10,903 bases of DNA from an uncultured Erysipelotrichaceae bacterium. Lineage in GTDB: Bacteria; Bacillota_I; Bacilli_A; Erysipelotrichales; Coprobacillaceae. This document shows, in pieces, positions 1-6,975 of this stretch. A program made the position numbers and the translations under genes. The notes under the pieces were generated by a model. It worked only from the letters and a program-made list of their open reading frames with translations. It had not been told where the DNA came from and ran no database searches. The stretch spans positions 1-10,903 of the forward strand of contig CAMFRJ010000021.1 in NCBI GenBank assembly GCA_945981915.1, given 5' to 3'. Every line of letters begins with the position of its first letter. Position 1 is the first letter of the stretch.

Positions 1-47
1 GAGATTCGCCTTAGTCTCGTGGGCTCGGAGATGTGTATAAGAGACAG
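1..47 (+). other. Residual Illumina Nextera adapter (non-genomic)
   Basis: Bases 1-5 match the end of the P7 primer (GAGAT). Bases 6-13 (TCGCCTTA) match the primer-strand form of Nextera index N701. Bases 14-47 match the Nextera read-2 transposase adapter and end in the 19-bp Tn5 mosaic end AGATGTGTATAAGAGACAG at 29-47. This is library-construction sequence left at an assembly edge, not a natural transposon end. Any reading frame entering from it is artificial. A GTG at 33 would add five false residues (MYKRQ) to the first gene. Confidence 0.97.
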
Positions 48-599
48 GTTGCAATCAAACCAATAGGATTTGATTCGCAAAAAGAATTTCCTTTGATGTT
101 AAAAGATGAATTAGGTGGTTCTATCTATACTGTTCATCGTTTAGATCTCAATGTTGGTGGTGTAATGGTCTATGCTAGAAATAAAAAAATGGCTGGATAC
201 TTATCACGTTCTATTCAAGAAGGAACCATGGTCAAAGAGTATCTGGCATTGGTTCATGGTTCATTACCAAAAGAAGGAATATATGAAGACTTATTATTTA
301 AAGATTCAAGGAAAAATAAAGTATTTGTTGTAAAGAGAGAAAGAAAAGGGGTCAAGAAGGCAAAATTAGCATTTGACACGATTACTAGTGGAGAGACATC
401 ATTAGTACATATTCGCTTATATACAGGAAGAAGTCATCAAATTCGTGTCCAATTTGCTAGCCGTGGGTTTCCGTTAGTTGGAGATCATAAATATGGTTCA
501 CATGATGTTGCATCGCAACCGATGTTATTTTCTAGTCGACTTACTTTTCCTTATCAAGGAACGTTACGTTCATTTGAAGCTAAACCATCATGGGCTTAA
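48..599 (+). CDS. RluA-family RNA pseudouridine synthase, 5'-truncated
   Basis: This enzyme isomerises specific uridines in rRNA or tRNA to pseudouridine; the target site cannot be told from sequence. About 183 codons are present, from VAIKP to a TAA stop at 597-599. The family catalytic motif is visible as HRLDLNVGG near visible residue 30, with Asp as the expected nucleophile. The conserved C-terminal block LYTGRSHQIRVQF followed by GDHKYG is also clear. The segment VAIKP corresponds to the early 'vv.KP' strand of short RluA members that lack an S4 domain, so probably only about 10-15 N-terminal residues are missing. The true start lies outside the window: the sequence abuts adapter at 47/48, and the in-frame GTG at 33 is adapter-derived. 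The next gene begins 12 nt after the stop, so the two are probably co-transcribed. The family call is firm; the paralogue (rluA, rluC, rluD or other) is not assignable. Confidence 0.93.
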   Translation, partial: VAIKPIGFDSQKEFPLMLKDELGGSIYTVHRLDLNVGGVMVYARNKKMAGYLSRSIQEGTMVKEYLALVHGSLPKEGIYEDLLFKDSRKNKVFVVKRERKGVKKAKLAFDTITSGETSLVHIRLYTGRSHQIRVQFASRGFPLVGDHKYGSHDVASQPMLFSSRLTFPYQGTLRSFEAKPSWA

Positions 600-611
600 G
601 AAGGTGAAAAT

Positions 612-1718
612 ATGAGAGCTTATATCTATCCAATAAAGATGGGATTTTTTATTTTTCCCATCTTAGCTGCTGTATTTACACTCCCTTATATGATCTATCA
701 ATATCGTAAATATGGAGCAATGCTTTTTACAAGAATTACTATTGTTTATTCAATGATCTTATATTTATTATGTGCTTATTTTTTAGTTATCTTACCATTT
801 CCACAAAGTGATATTCCAAGACTTAGCCAGACAATGCAATTGGTTCCCTTTCATTTTATTGAAGAAATCATACAAAAGGATTTACATGGGTTCATTGCTT
901 ATTTGAAATGTCCGCAAGTTTATCAGGCTATTTTTAATTTATTATTAACCTTACCATTTGGCATATATCTACGTTATTATTTCAATAAAAAATGGTATCA
1001 GGTATTTCTTGCAGGATTTTTATTTTCATTGTCATTTGAATTATTACAATTAACAGGAATCTTGGGTATCTATCATTATCCATATCGTTTATTTGATGTT
1101 GATGATTTGATCATCAACACACTAGGAGCAATGTTAGGGTACATAATGACGCCATTTCTTTTAAAAATTTTACCAACAAGAAAACAATTAGATCAATTAT
1201 CATATGATAAAGGAAAACAAGTTTCTTTTATGAGAAGGTCATTAGCTTTTGTTGTTGATATGATCTTTTTAGGATTTGCAACAGTGATCATTCATCAATT
1301 AGAAATACGCTTTGATTATCTGTTGACCTATTTTTTGATGACAGTATTCTATTTTGGCTTGTTACCATATTCTTTACAAGGGCAAACATTAGGAATGAAA
1401 CTGGTAAAAATCGGTTTAGAAGATGAATATGATCGAATCATCACATTCAATCAATATATCAAACGTTATGCAGTTCTATTGATGATGGTTTATGTCGTGC
1501 CTTGTTTTATGATAGATGCTTATACATATTCGTTAACGTTAAGAGCACCATTTTACTATATGATTTGGCTTGAAATATCAGTGATTGCTTATTTGTGGAT
1601 TGTTTTTCTTTTTAAATCATTGATTACAGTCTTCTTTAAACATGACGAGATGATTTATGAAAAGTATTCACAGACATATTGTGTTTCTTTAGTTCATCAA
1701 AATAAACATAGTCGATAA
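612..1718 (+). CDS. VanZ-like / RDD two-domain integral membrane protein
   Basis: A 368-residue multi-pass membrane protein. Hydrophobic segments lie at about 11-30, 42-64, 105-121, 130-148 and 168-186. The VanZ-like half shows the family pattern SFELLQ (Glu143, Gln146) followed by FDVDDLIINTLG (Asp164-Asp165, Asn169). The C-terminal half, from about 206, resembles an RDD domain: an Arg-containing first helix with Asp216 (RRSLAFVVD), the motif QGQTLGMKLVKI at 256-267, and further helices at about 285-305 and 318-342. VanZ proteins are named after a teicoplanin-resistance accessory gene, but most chromosomal members have no proven role, and RDD proteins are loosely linked to transport; no substrate can be inferred here. 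The ATG at 612 is preceded by GAAGGTG at 600-606 with a 5-nt gap. The gene follows the pseudouridine synthase by 12 nt and ends in the shared terminator. Start and domain calls are good; function is unknown. Confidence 0.88.
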   Translation: MRAYIYPIKMGFFIFPILAAVFTLPYMIYQYRKYGAMLFTRITIVYSMILYLLCAYFLVILPFPQSDIPRLSQTMQLVPFHFIEEIIQKDLHGFIAYLKCPQVYQAIFNLLLTLPFGIYLRYYFNKKWYQVFLAGFLFSLSFELLQLTGILGIYHYPYRLFDVDDLIINTLGAMLGYIMTPFLLKILPTRKQLDQLSYDKGKQVSFMRRSLAFVVDMIFLGFATVIIHQLEIRFDYLLTYFLMTVFYFGLLPYSLQGQTLGMKLVKIGLEDEYDRIITFNQYIKRYAVLLMMVYVVPCFMIDAYTYSLTLRAPFYYMIWLEISVIAYLWIVFLFKSLITVFFKHDEMIYEKYSQTYCVSLVHQNKHSR

Positions 1719-1747
1719 AAAAAGAGTTGGTTGGTCAACTCTTTTTT
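1719..1747. terminator. Bidirectional terminator between convergent genes
   Basis: A perfect 11-bp inverted repeat (AAAAAGAGTTG at 1719-1729 and CAACTCTTTTT at 1736-1746) with a 6-nt loop. The flanking A and T runs give a U-tail on either strand. It directly follows the VanZ-RDD stop at 1716-1718. Its right arm overlaps the stop codon of the minus-strand aspartate kinase gene at 1746-1748, so one hairpin can end both convergent transcripts. Confidence 0.9.
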
Positions 1748-3071
1748 AATTTTGATCATTTGTGATAAAGGTATCATAGATAGCACGAATTGCTTCTTTG
1801 AAGTGAATGTTTTTGACACCAACAATGATATTTAATTCTGAAGATCCTTGATCGATCATCTTGACATTGATTTTTTTACTAGCAAGAGCACTAAAGACTT
1901 TCGCTGCAATACCACGACCGTCTCTCATTCCACGTCCTACAATGGCAATTAAGGCAAGATCAGATTCTAATTCAATAGAATCAGGTTGTACAGCACGATG
2001 AAGATTAGCAAGTATTTCTTGTTCATGTTCGATAAAGGAATTTAATTCAACGATTACATTCATTGTGTCAATTCCAGAAGGTGTATGTTCGTATGATAAT
2101 CCTGCTTCTTCAATGACTTGTAACACTTTTCTACCAAAACCAATTTCATTATTCATCATATCTTTTTCAATCATAATTGTCGCAAATCCCTGTTTACCAG
2201 AAATTCCAGTAATAATATGATTTGGTTTATGACATGTACTTTCAACAATTAAAGTTCCGGCATCTTCTGGACGATTTGTGTTTTTGATAACGATTGGAAT
2301 TCCTTGAGAACGAATAGGGAAAATGGAATTTTCATGTAGAACACTAGCTCCCATGTAAGATAATTCACGTAATTCTTTATAAGTAATCGTACCAATGACT
2401 TCAGGATTTTTCACAATACGTGGGTCAGCTACTAAGAAACCAGAAACATCAGTCCAGTTTTCATAGATCTTGACTCTTCCATTTTTTGCAACAATTGAAC
2501 CAGTGACATCACTACCACCACGTGAAAAAGTTCTAATTTGTTTATTTCCATCATTACTTGAACCATAAAATCCAGGAATGACACAATTTTCAACTTCTGC
2601 TAATTTTTTTGATAAAATAGGATCAGTCATTTTATCATCGTAATTTCCATTTTCATCAATGAAAATAACATCTGCTGCATCTATAAAAGTGAAACCTAAA
2701 TATTTTGCTAAAACAATACCATTTAAGTATTCTCCACGACTTGCAGCATATTCTTCACTTAATTTGTTTTTGAAATTATTTTCAATAATATCAAATTCTT
2801 CACTAAGATCAAGATCTAAACCTAATTCATCAATAATACTTTGATATCTGTCTTTGATTGTTGTAAATGTACAATCAAATTCAATTTCACTTTCTGCATT
2901 GTATGCTTTGTATAATAAGTCAGTGACTTTGATGTCATCTTTAAAACGTTTCCCTGGTGCTGATGGGACAACATATCTACGATCTGGATCGCTATTGATA
3001 ATGTTGTAAACTTTTTTAAATTGTTCAGAATCAGCAAGCGATGAACCACCAAATTTGACAACTTTTACCAT
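1746..3071 (-). CDS. Aspartate kinase (aspartokinase), monofunctional
   Basis: It phosphorylates L-aspartate with ATP to give 4-phospho-aspartate, the first step towards lysine/diaminopimelate, threonine, methionine and isoleucine, in the cytoplasm. The 441-residue protein has the amino-acid-kinase N-terminal motif KFGGSSLA (6-13), SAPGK (37-41), SRGE (111-114), the nucleotide-binding loop TFSRGGSDVTGS (181-192), WTDVSG (206-211) and ADPR (215-218). Two ACT-type regulatory domains follow, at about 285-345 and 372-435; the second contains SSELNIIVGV. There is no homoserine dehydrogenase extension, so it is monofunctional. The ACT domains imply allosteric feedback control, but the effector (lysine, threonine or both) cannot be read from sequence, so no lysC/thrA-type symbol is given. 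The ATG is preceded on its strand by AGGAGGGG about 8 nt upstream. The promoter lies close by and the leader is only some 20 nt long. Confidence 0.96.
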   Translation of the reverse strand: MVKVVKFGGSSLADSEQFKKVYNIINSDPDRRYVVPSAPGKRFKDDIKVTDLLYKAYNAESEIEFDCTFTTIKDRYQSIIDELGLDLDLSEEFDIIENNFKNKLSEEYAASRGEYLNGIVLAKYLGFTFIDAADVIFIDENGNYDDKMTDPILSKKLAEVENCVIPGFYGSSNDGNKQIRTFSRGGSDVTGSIVAKNGRVKIYENWTDVSGFLVADPRIVKNPEVIGTITYKELRELSYMGASVLHENSIFPIRSQGIPIVIKNTNRPEDAGTLIVESTCHKPNHIITGISGKQGFATIMIEKDMMNNEIGFGRKVLQVIEEAGLSYEHTPSGIDTMNVIVELNSFIEHEQEILANLHRAVQPDSIELESDLALIAIVGRGMRDGRGIAAKVFSALASKKINVKMIDQGSSELNIIVGVKNIHFKEAIRAIYDTFITNDQN

Positions 3072-3100
3072 TTTTGTTCCCCTCCTATATTAATGATAAT

Positions 3101-3129
3101 AAAATATCACTTTTTTAAGAATAGTTCAA
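3101..3129 (-). promoter_or_regulatory. Promoter of the aspartate kinase gene
   Basis: Read on the minus strand: -35 TTGAAC (3129-3124), a 17-nt spacer, then -10 TATTTT (3106-3101) preceded by TG at the extended -10 position (3109-3108). Transcription would start near 3094. That leaves about 22 nt before the ATG, just enough for the Shine-Dalgarno site and too short for a riboswitch or T-box. Confidence 0.72.
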
Positions 3130-3160
3130 CTTTTTTTCATGGAAAGAGATAAAATATGAC

Positions 3161-3187
3161 ATGATAACGATAAGTTAGTGATATAAT
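3161..3187 (+). promoter_or_regulatory. Extended -10 promoter of the SGNH hydrolase gene
   Basis: A perfect extended -10 (TG-A-TATAAT) lies at 3179-3187. The -35 is poor: ATGATA at 3161-3166 has a 15-nt spacer, and ATGACA at 3156-3161 would need a 20-nt spacer. Initiation probably depends on the extended -10. The string GTGATATAAT recurs exactly in the typA promoter. Confidence 0.65.
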
Positions 3188-3228
3188 ACATTTATATGTG
3201 AGAAAAAGAGAAAAAGTGAGGAATTAAT

Positions 3229-3882
3229 ATGAGAGAAAATATGAAATTTTTAACAAATTATTATCAAATAAGAGAGATGACGATTGATCGTATGAAAACA
3301 ATCATTCAAAATAATCAACATGCTCATCCAGGAGGAACTGTTTTTCTTGGTGATTCTCTAACAGAGTTTATGGATATTGATCAGTTTTTTCCAGAAATTG
3401 AATGGAAATATAATAGTGGAATTGGTGGCATCACATCAACAATGTTGCTTAATTTTATTGATGAAGGTGTTTTGAAATTTCAGCCATCACGTTTGATCTA
3501 TATGATTGGAACCAATGATCTAGGAAAAACGGTGATGCAATCTCCTAAAGATATCGCTATTAATGTCAAAGAATTGGTAGAAACAGTACATTATAATCTA
3601 CCTGAATGTCTCATCTATGTTGTATCTCCTTTACCATGTATTGAAAGGTTACATGACTATCATTCAACACCAGGAGTTTTACGTAGTAATGACATGTTAA
3701 AGATGATCTTTAAGGAAATGAAAAAAACAATTCCATATGAATATGTGACTTTTATCAATGCATATTCATCTTTATGCAATAAAAAAGGAGAACCCATAGA
3801 AGACTTATATGTTGATGGTTTACATATCAATGATGAAGGGTATAAAAGATATACAGAAGCTATTAAAAAGGTTATTTTTTAA
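3229..3882 (+). CDS. SGNH/GDSL-family hydrolase (probable esterase/lipase)
   Basis: A 217-residue single-domain protein of the SGNH hydrolase superfamily, whose members cleave ester bonds in lipids, acylated sugars or lysophospholipids. All four signature blocks are present: GDSLTEF with nucleophile Ser43; NSGIGG (62-67) contributing the oxyanion-hole Gly; GTND (94-97) with Asn96; and DGLH (196-199) giving the catalytic Asp196 and His199. No signal peptide or membrane helix is visible, so it is probably cytoplasmic and its natural substrate is unknown. The ATG at 3229 is preceded by GAGG at 3218-3221 with a 7-nt gap; a second in-frame Met at residue 5 lies farther from that site and is less likely. 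The gene has its own promoter and an immediate terminator, so it appears monocistronic. Confidence 0.92.
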   Translation: MRENMKFLTNYYQIREMTIDRMKTIIQNNQHAHPGGTVFLGDSLTEFMDIDQFFPEIEWKYNSGIGGITSTMLLNFIDEGVLKFQPSRLIYMIGTNDLGKTVMQSPKDIAINVKELVETVHYNLPECLIYVVSPLPCIERLHDYHSTPGVLRSNDMLKMIFKEMKKTIPYEYVTFINAYSSLCNKKGEPIEDLYVDGLHINDEGYKRYTEAIKKVIF

Positions 3883-3895
3883 TAGCTTCTTTATT
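3856..3895 (+). terminator. Terminator overlapping the end of the SGNH hydrolase gene
   Basis: A perfect 14-bp inverted repeat (GAAGCTATTAAAAA at 3856-3869 and its complement at 3876-3889) with a 6-nt loop and a TTTATT tail. The left arm and loop are coding sequence, and the stop codon at 3880-3882 sits in the right arm, so the last nine or so codons double as the terminator. Confidence 0.87.
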
Positions 3896-3904
3896 AAAAA
3901 AATA

Positions 3905-3932
3905 ATGACAAATACAATGAATGTGATATAAT
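3905..3932 (+). promoter_or_regulatory. Promoter of typA
   Basis: -35-like ATGACA (3905-3910), a 16-nt spacer, and TATAAT (3927-3932) with an extended -10 TG at 3924-3925. The predicted start near 3939 leaves a leader of about 20 nt with the Shine-Dalgarno site AAGGGGGA at 3946-3953, 7 nt before the ATG. Confidence 0.78.
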
Positions 3933-3960
3933 GAGTCCGTTAAAAAAGGGGGAATAGTGT

Positions 3961-5781
3961 ATGAATATTAGAAATATAGCGATTATTGCCCATGTAGACC
4001 ATGGAAAAACAACTTTAGTTGATCAATTATTAAAGTTATCAGGAACATTAGATGATCATGAACAAATCAATGATCGTGCCATGGACAGCAATGCACTTGA
4101 AAGAGAAAGAGGAATTACTATTCTTGCAAAGAATACTGCAATTAATTATAAAGATTATCGTATCAATATTATGGACACACCTGGACATGCTGACTTTGGT
4201 GGGGAAGTAGAACGTATTATGAACATGGTAGATGGTGTTTTACTTGTTGTTGATGCTTATGAAGGAACAATGCCACAAACACGTTTTGTTTTGAAAAAAG
4301 CTTTAGCAGCGAAAGTCAAACCTATCGTTGTTATTAATAAGGTTGATAGACCTGTGACACGTATACCAGAAGTTATGGATGAAGTCTTAGAATTATTTAT
4401 GGAATTAGGTGCCGATGATGAGCAGCTTGACTTCCCTACAATTTATACTTCTGCTTTACAGGGGACTTCTAGCTTAGATCCAGATATCAAAACACAAGTA
4501 CCAAATATGGATTGTTTATTTGATATGATCATTAAAGAAATCCCTGAACCTTTGGTTGATGAAGATGGTAGCTTACAATTCCAACCTGCATTACTTGATT
4601 ATAATGATTATGTAGGACGTATTGGAATCGGACGTATTCAAAGAGGAAAGATTCATCTCAATGAATCAGTGACTTGTGTAAGAGCTGATGGAACACATAC
4701 ACAATTTAGAGTACAAAAATTATATGGTTTTATCGGGTTACACAGAATCGAAATTAAAGAAGCTTCTGCTGGTGATATTGTCGCTATTGCAGGGCTTAGT
4801 GATATTGGTGTAGGAGAAACTGTATGTAATACTGGAAAGGAAGAAGCTTTACCATTATTACACATTGATGAACCAACAATTCAAATGGTATTTGGAACAA
4901 ATACTTCGCCTTTTGCGGGAAAAGATGGTAAATTTGTTACTGCAAGACAGATAGAAGAAAGATTGTTTAAGGAAACAAATAGAGATGTTTCTTTAAAAAT
5001 TGAAAGAATTCCAAATAGTGAAGAATGGATTGTTTCTGGTCGTGGAGAATTACATTTATCAATTTTAATTGAAAATATGAGACGTGAAGGTTATGAATTA
5101 CAAGTGTCTAAACCAAAAGTCATTATCAAAGAAATTGATGGTGTTGAATGTGAACCATATGAAGAAGTCAACATTGAAGCACCAGATGATTGTATTGGAA
5201 ATGTCATTGAATCGTTAGGATATCGTCGAGGAACATTGGAAAGTATGGATTCTAGAGATGGTCAGACAAGAGTTGTCTATACGATTCCATCTCGTGGATT
5301 AATTGGATTTATGACAAACTTTTTAACAATGACAAAAGGTTATGGAATTATTTCCCATTCTTTCTTAGAATATCGCCCTATGGAAGGTGAAACAGTTGGG
5401 AAACGTTCTTTAGGTGTTATGATTTCTATCGATAGTGGACAAACAACTGCTTATTCATTAGGAAGTGTAGAAGATAGAGGGGTCATGTTTGTTGGTCCTG
5501 GTGTTGAAGTTTATGAAGGAATGATTGTTGGTGAACATAACCGTGATAATGATCTTGTTGTGAATGTTACAAAAGGAAAACAGATGACCAACACACGTTC
5601 TTCATCGAAAGATACAACTGTTGTCTTAAAGAGACCTCGCCAATTCAATTTGGAAGCTTGCTTAGACTATATTAATGAAGATGAATTAGTAGAAGTCACT
5701 CCTGAACATATTCGTTTAAGAAAACGTTATTTGACAGAGTTAGAAAGAAAACAACAGTATCGAAAAAATATGGAAAAGTAG
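3961..5781 (+). CDS. typA: Ribosome-associated translational GTPase TypA/BipA
   Basis: A translation-factor GTPase related to EF-G and LepA that binds the 70S ribosome. In studied bacteria it helps 50S assembly and growth under cold or stress. The 606-residue length is typical of the family. GTPase motifs: P-loop AHVDHGKT (10-17), switch region RERGITI (48-54), DTPGH (72-76), NKVD (126-129) and SAL (164-166). A beta-barrel domain II follows at about 200-300, then EF-G-like domains, ending in the BipA-specific C-terminal region that includes SRGLIGF near 440. The sequence looks complete and unaltered. It has its own promoter and terminator and is not in an operon with its neighbours. Confidence 0.98.
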   Translation: MNIRNIAIIAHVDHGKTTLVDQLLKLSGTLDDHEQINDRAMDSNALERERGITILAKNTAINYKDYRINIMDTPGHADFGGEVERIMNMVDGVLLVVDAYEGTMPQTRFVLKKALAAKVKPIVVINKVDRPVTRIPEVMDEVLELFMELGADDEQLDFPTIYTSALQGTSSLDPDIKTQVPNMDCLFDMIIKEIPEPLVDEDGSLQFQPALLDYNDYVGRIGIGRIQRGKIHLNESVTCVRADGTHTQFRVQKLYGFIGLHRIEIKEASAGDIVAIAGLSDIGVGETVCNTGKEEALPLLHIDEPTIQMVFGTNTSPFAGKDGKFVTARQIEERLFKETNRDVSLKIERIPNSEEWIVSGRGELHLSILIENMRREGYELQVSKPKVIIKEIDGVECEPYEEVNIEAPDDCIGNVIESLGYRRGTLESMDSRDGQTRVVYTIPSRGLIGFMTNFLTMTKGYGIISHSFLEYRPMEGETVGKRSLGVMISIDSGQTTAYSLGSVEDRGVMFVGPGVEVYEGMIVGEHNRDNDLVVNVTKGKQMTNTRSSSKDTTVVLKRPRQFNLEACLDYINEDELVEVTPEHIRLRKRYLTELERKQQYRKNMEK

Positions 5782-5804
5782 AATTTTATTCTACTTTTTT
5801 CTTT
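5774..5804 (+). terminator. Terminator of typA
   Basis: A 10-bp perfect stem (AAAAGTAGAA at 5774-5783 and TTCTACTTTT at 5789-5798), a 5-nt loop and a T-rich tail to 5804. The typA stop TAG at 5779-5781 lies inside the left arm. Confidence 0.85.
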
Positions 5805-5814
5805 ATGAATCATT

Positions 5815-5820
5815 TATAAT
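5815..5820 (+). promoter_or_regulatory. Possible -10 element for the zinc-ribbon gene
   Basis: A perfect TATAAT lies 34 nt upstream of the ATG at 5849, after the typA terminator. No convincing -35 exists: the 17-nt position holds T-rich terminator sequence (TACTTT at 5792-5797). A second candidate, TATTAT at 5823-5828, overlaps closely. The Shine-Dalgarno site AGGGAGGA at 5835-5842 is strong. Confidence 0.4.
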
Positions 5821-5848
5821 AATATTATATGATGAGGGAGGAATAAAT

Positions 5849-6880
5849 ATGTCAGTGCTTGATGATATTGAAAACAAAATGAATGAATTAGGAAATAATG
5901 CTGTTCAAAAGACAAAAGAAGCATCAGAAATCATGAGTTTAAAAGCAGCAATCAATGAAGAAGAAAGAAAGATTAAAAATGTTTATAGTCAAATCGGTGA
6001 ACTTTTCTATACAAAAAAAGATGAAGCAAAAGATGAATTAGATCAACTGTGCAAAACAATAGATGAAAGTCGTCAAAAAATAGCTGATATGAAAAAACAA
6101 ATTCTTGTTTTGAAAAAAATTGTGGAATGTCCACAATGCGGACATGAAAATCCTGAAACAGCGTCATTTTGCTTAAAATGTGGAACAAAATTAATTCATA
6201 CAATAAATGATGGAAAACATTGCCAAAATTGTGGGGCACCTTTAACTGAAGGACAATTATTCTGTACACGCTGTGGTACAAAAGTGGAAAAACAAGATGC
6301 AGAAGAAAATGAAATCAAGCAAAATGATGTGGTTAAAGAAGAACCAGTCGTTGAAGATACTTTGCCTGTCGACGAACCAGTGGTTGAAGAAGTGGTACCT
6401 GTAGAAGAACCAGTTGCTAAAGAACAGGAAGCAACAAGTGAAGAAGAGACAACAGCACCTGTTGAAGAAATTCAGTTCACAAAATGTCCGAAATGTGGTA
6501 AAGAAGTGAAACCAGGACAGTTATTTTGTACTGGCTGTGGAACAAATTTAAAAGATCTTCAAAAGACGAGTGAAGCAACTCCAGAAATAAAACAAGATAT
6601 ACCAAAGCCAGAAGTAAAAGTATGTCCAAGTTGTCATTCTCCTATTAAGGAAGGACAAAAGTTCTGTATTGTTTGTGGTGAAAAATTGGAAGCTCCAAAA
6701 AGAGCAACACCTAAAAAAGTGTGTCCAAGTTGTGGACTAGAAATAGAAGGTGACAAAGATAAATGTGATATTTGTGGAGCTGATCTTAAAGCAACACAAA
6801 TAGCTGCAAAATGTCCACAATGTGGTAAAGAAGTGAAACCAGGGCAAGCGTTTTGCACAGGATGTGGAAGAAAATTATAA
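5849..6880 (+). CDS. Multi-zinc-ribbon protein with N-terminal coiled coil
   Basis: A 343-residue protein of unknown function. Residues 1-92 are charged and predicted helical, probably a coiled coil, with no membrane segment. Six zinc ribbons follow, each two CxxC knuckles separated by about 10 residues: Cys 94/97/108/111, 125/128/139/142, 213/216/227/230, 259/262/273/276, 292/295/306/309 and 322/325/336/339. These 24 cysteines could bind six Zn(II). Ribbons 2 and 3 are separated by an acidic linker (about 147-208) rich in Glu, Val and Pro, with repeats such as EEPV and DEPVVEE. Ribbons 3 and 6 are near copies. The ATG has a strong Shine-Dalgarno site (AGGGAGGA) 6 nt upstream. Comparable zinc-ribbon proteins are common in Firmicutes and usually unassigned. 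Protein scaffolding or nucleic-acid contact is possible, but nothing here decides it. The gene appears monocistronic. Confidence 0.9.
   Translation: MSVLDDIENKMNELGNNAVQKTKEASEIMSLKAAINEEERKIKNVYSQIGELFYTKKDEAKDELDQLCKTIDESRQKIADMKKQILVLKKIVECPQCGHENPETASFCLKCGTKLIHTINDGKHCQNCGAPLTEGQLFCTRCGTKVEKQDAEENEIKQNDVVKEEPVVEDTLPVDEPVVEEVVPVEEPVAKEQEATSEEETTAPVEEIQFTKCPKCGKEVKPGQLFCTGCGTNLKDLQKTSEATPEIKQDIPKPEVKVCPSCHSPIKEGQKFCIVCGEKLEAPKRATPKKVCPSCGLEIEGDKDKCDICGADLKATQIAAKCPQCGKEVKPGQAFCTGCGRKL
6482..6541 (+). repeat. Internal zinc-ribbon repeat, copy A
   Basis: The 60-nt segment coding for ribbon 3 (residues 212-231) matches the segment at 6809-6868 at 50 of 60 positions by direct comparison. A block of 18 bases (TGTGGTAAAGAAGTGAAA) is identical. 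This points to duplication within the gene. Confidence 0.8.
6809..6868 (+). repeat. Internal zinc-ribbon repeat, copy B
   Basis: Partner of the segment at 6482-6541, coding for the C-terminal ribbon 6 (residues 321-340). Only two residues differ between the copies (Lys to Gln, Leu to Ala); the remaining base differences are synonymous third-position changes. Confidence 0.8.
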
Positions 6881-6889
6881 TGATGATAG

Positions 6890-6921
6890 AAGAGGTGTTA
6901 AAAAAATAGACATCTCTTTTT
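6890..6921 (+). terminator. Probable weak terminator of the zinc-ribbon gene
   Basis: An AAGAGGTGT/ACATCTCTT stem (6890-6898 with 6910-6918, including one G-U pair), an 11-nt A-rich loop and a short T run to 6921. It begins 9 nt after the stop. It is weaker than the other terminators here, and its T run overlaps the -35 of the next promoter. Confidence 0.55.
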
Positions 6922-6948
6922 GATATTTATATGAATTTTTGTTATAAT
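6920..6948 (+). promoter_or_regulatory. Promoter of the larE / nickel gene cluster
   Basis: -35 TTGATA (6920-6925), a 17-nt spacer and -10 TATAAT (6943-6948): the most consensus-like promoter in the window. A start near 6955 gives a leader of about 20 nt to larE. No NikR-type or other clear operator dyad overlaps it. Confidence 0.82.
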
Positions 6949-6963
6949 GGCTCTACTGTATAA

Positions 6964-6970
6964 GAGGTGA
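6964..6970 (+). promoter_or_regulatory. Shine-Dalgarno site that sets the larE start
   Basis: GAGGTGA lies 5 nt before the ATG at 6976. An in-frame GTG at 6967 lies within this site and has no ribosome-binding sequence of its own, so it is unlikely to be the start. Confidence 0.8.
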
Positions 6971-6975
6971 CAATA

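Noticed and set aside
29..47. 19-bp Tn5 mosaic end as a sign of a natural transposon
   Set aside because: It is preceded by Nextera adapter and index sequence at 1-28, so it comes from library preparation.
33..47. GTG start at 33 for the pseudouridine synthase
   Set aside because: The five codons are adapter sequence; the gene is truncated at 48.
2659..2844. Small plus-strand reading frame opposite aspartate kinase
   Set aside because: It lies fully antisense to a well-conserved gene and has no ribosome-binding site or recognisable motif.
3072..3228. Lysine riboswitch or T-box upstream of aspartate kinase
   Set aside because: The promoter at 3101-3129 leaves a leader of only about 22 nt, with no room for structured RNA.
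6340..6480. Acidic EEPV-type repeats as a CRISPR or tandem-repeat locus
   Set aside because: The repeats are short, irregular and in frame, and belong to a low-complexity protein linker.
6634..6858. Minus-strand reading frame rich in Cys, Pro and Ser within the zinc-ribbon gene
   Set aside because: It is the reverse-strand shadow of the repeated CxxC codons, with no initiation signal.
6881..6975. NiCo or cobalamin riboswitch before the nickel cluster
   Set aside because: The predicted leader is about 20 nt. The upstream hairpin looks like a terminator for the previous gene, and no B12-box or multi-helix structure is visible.
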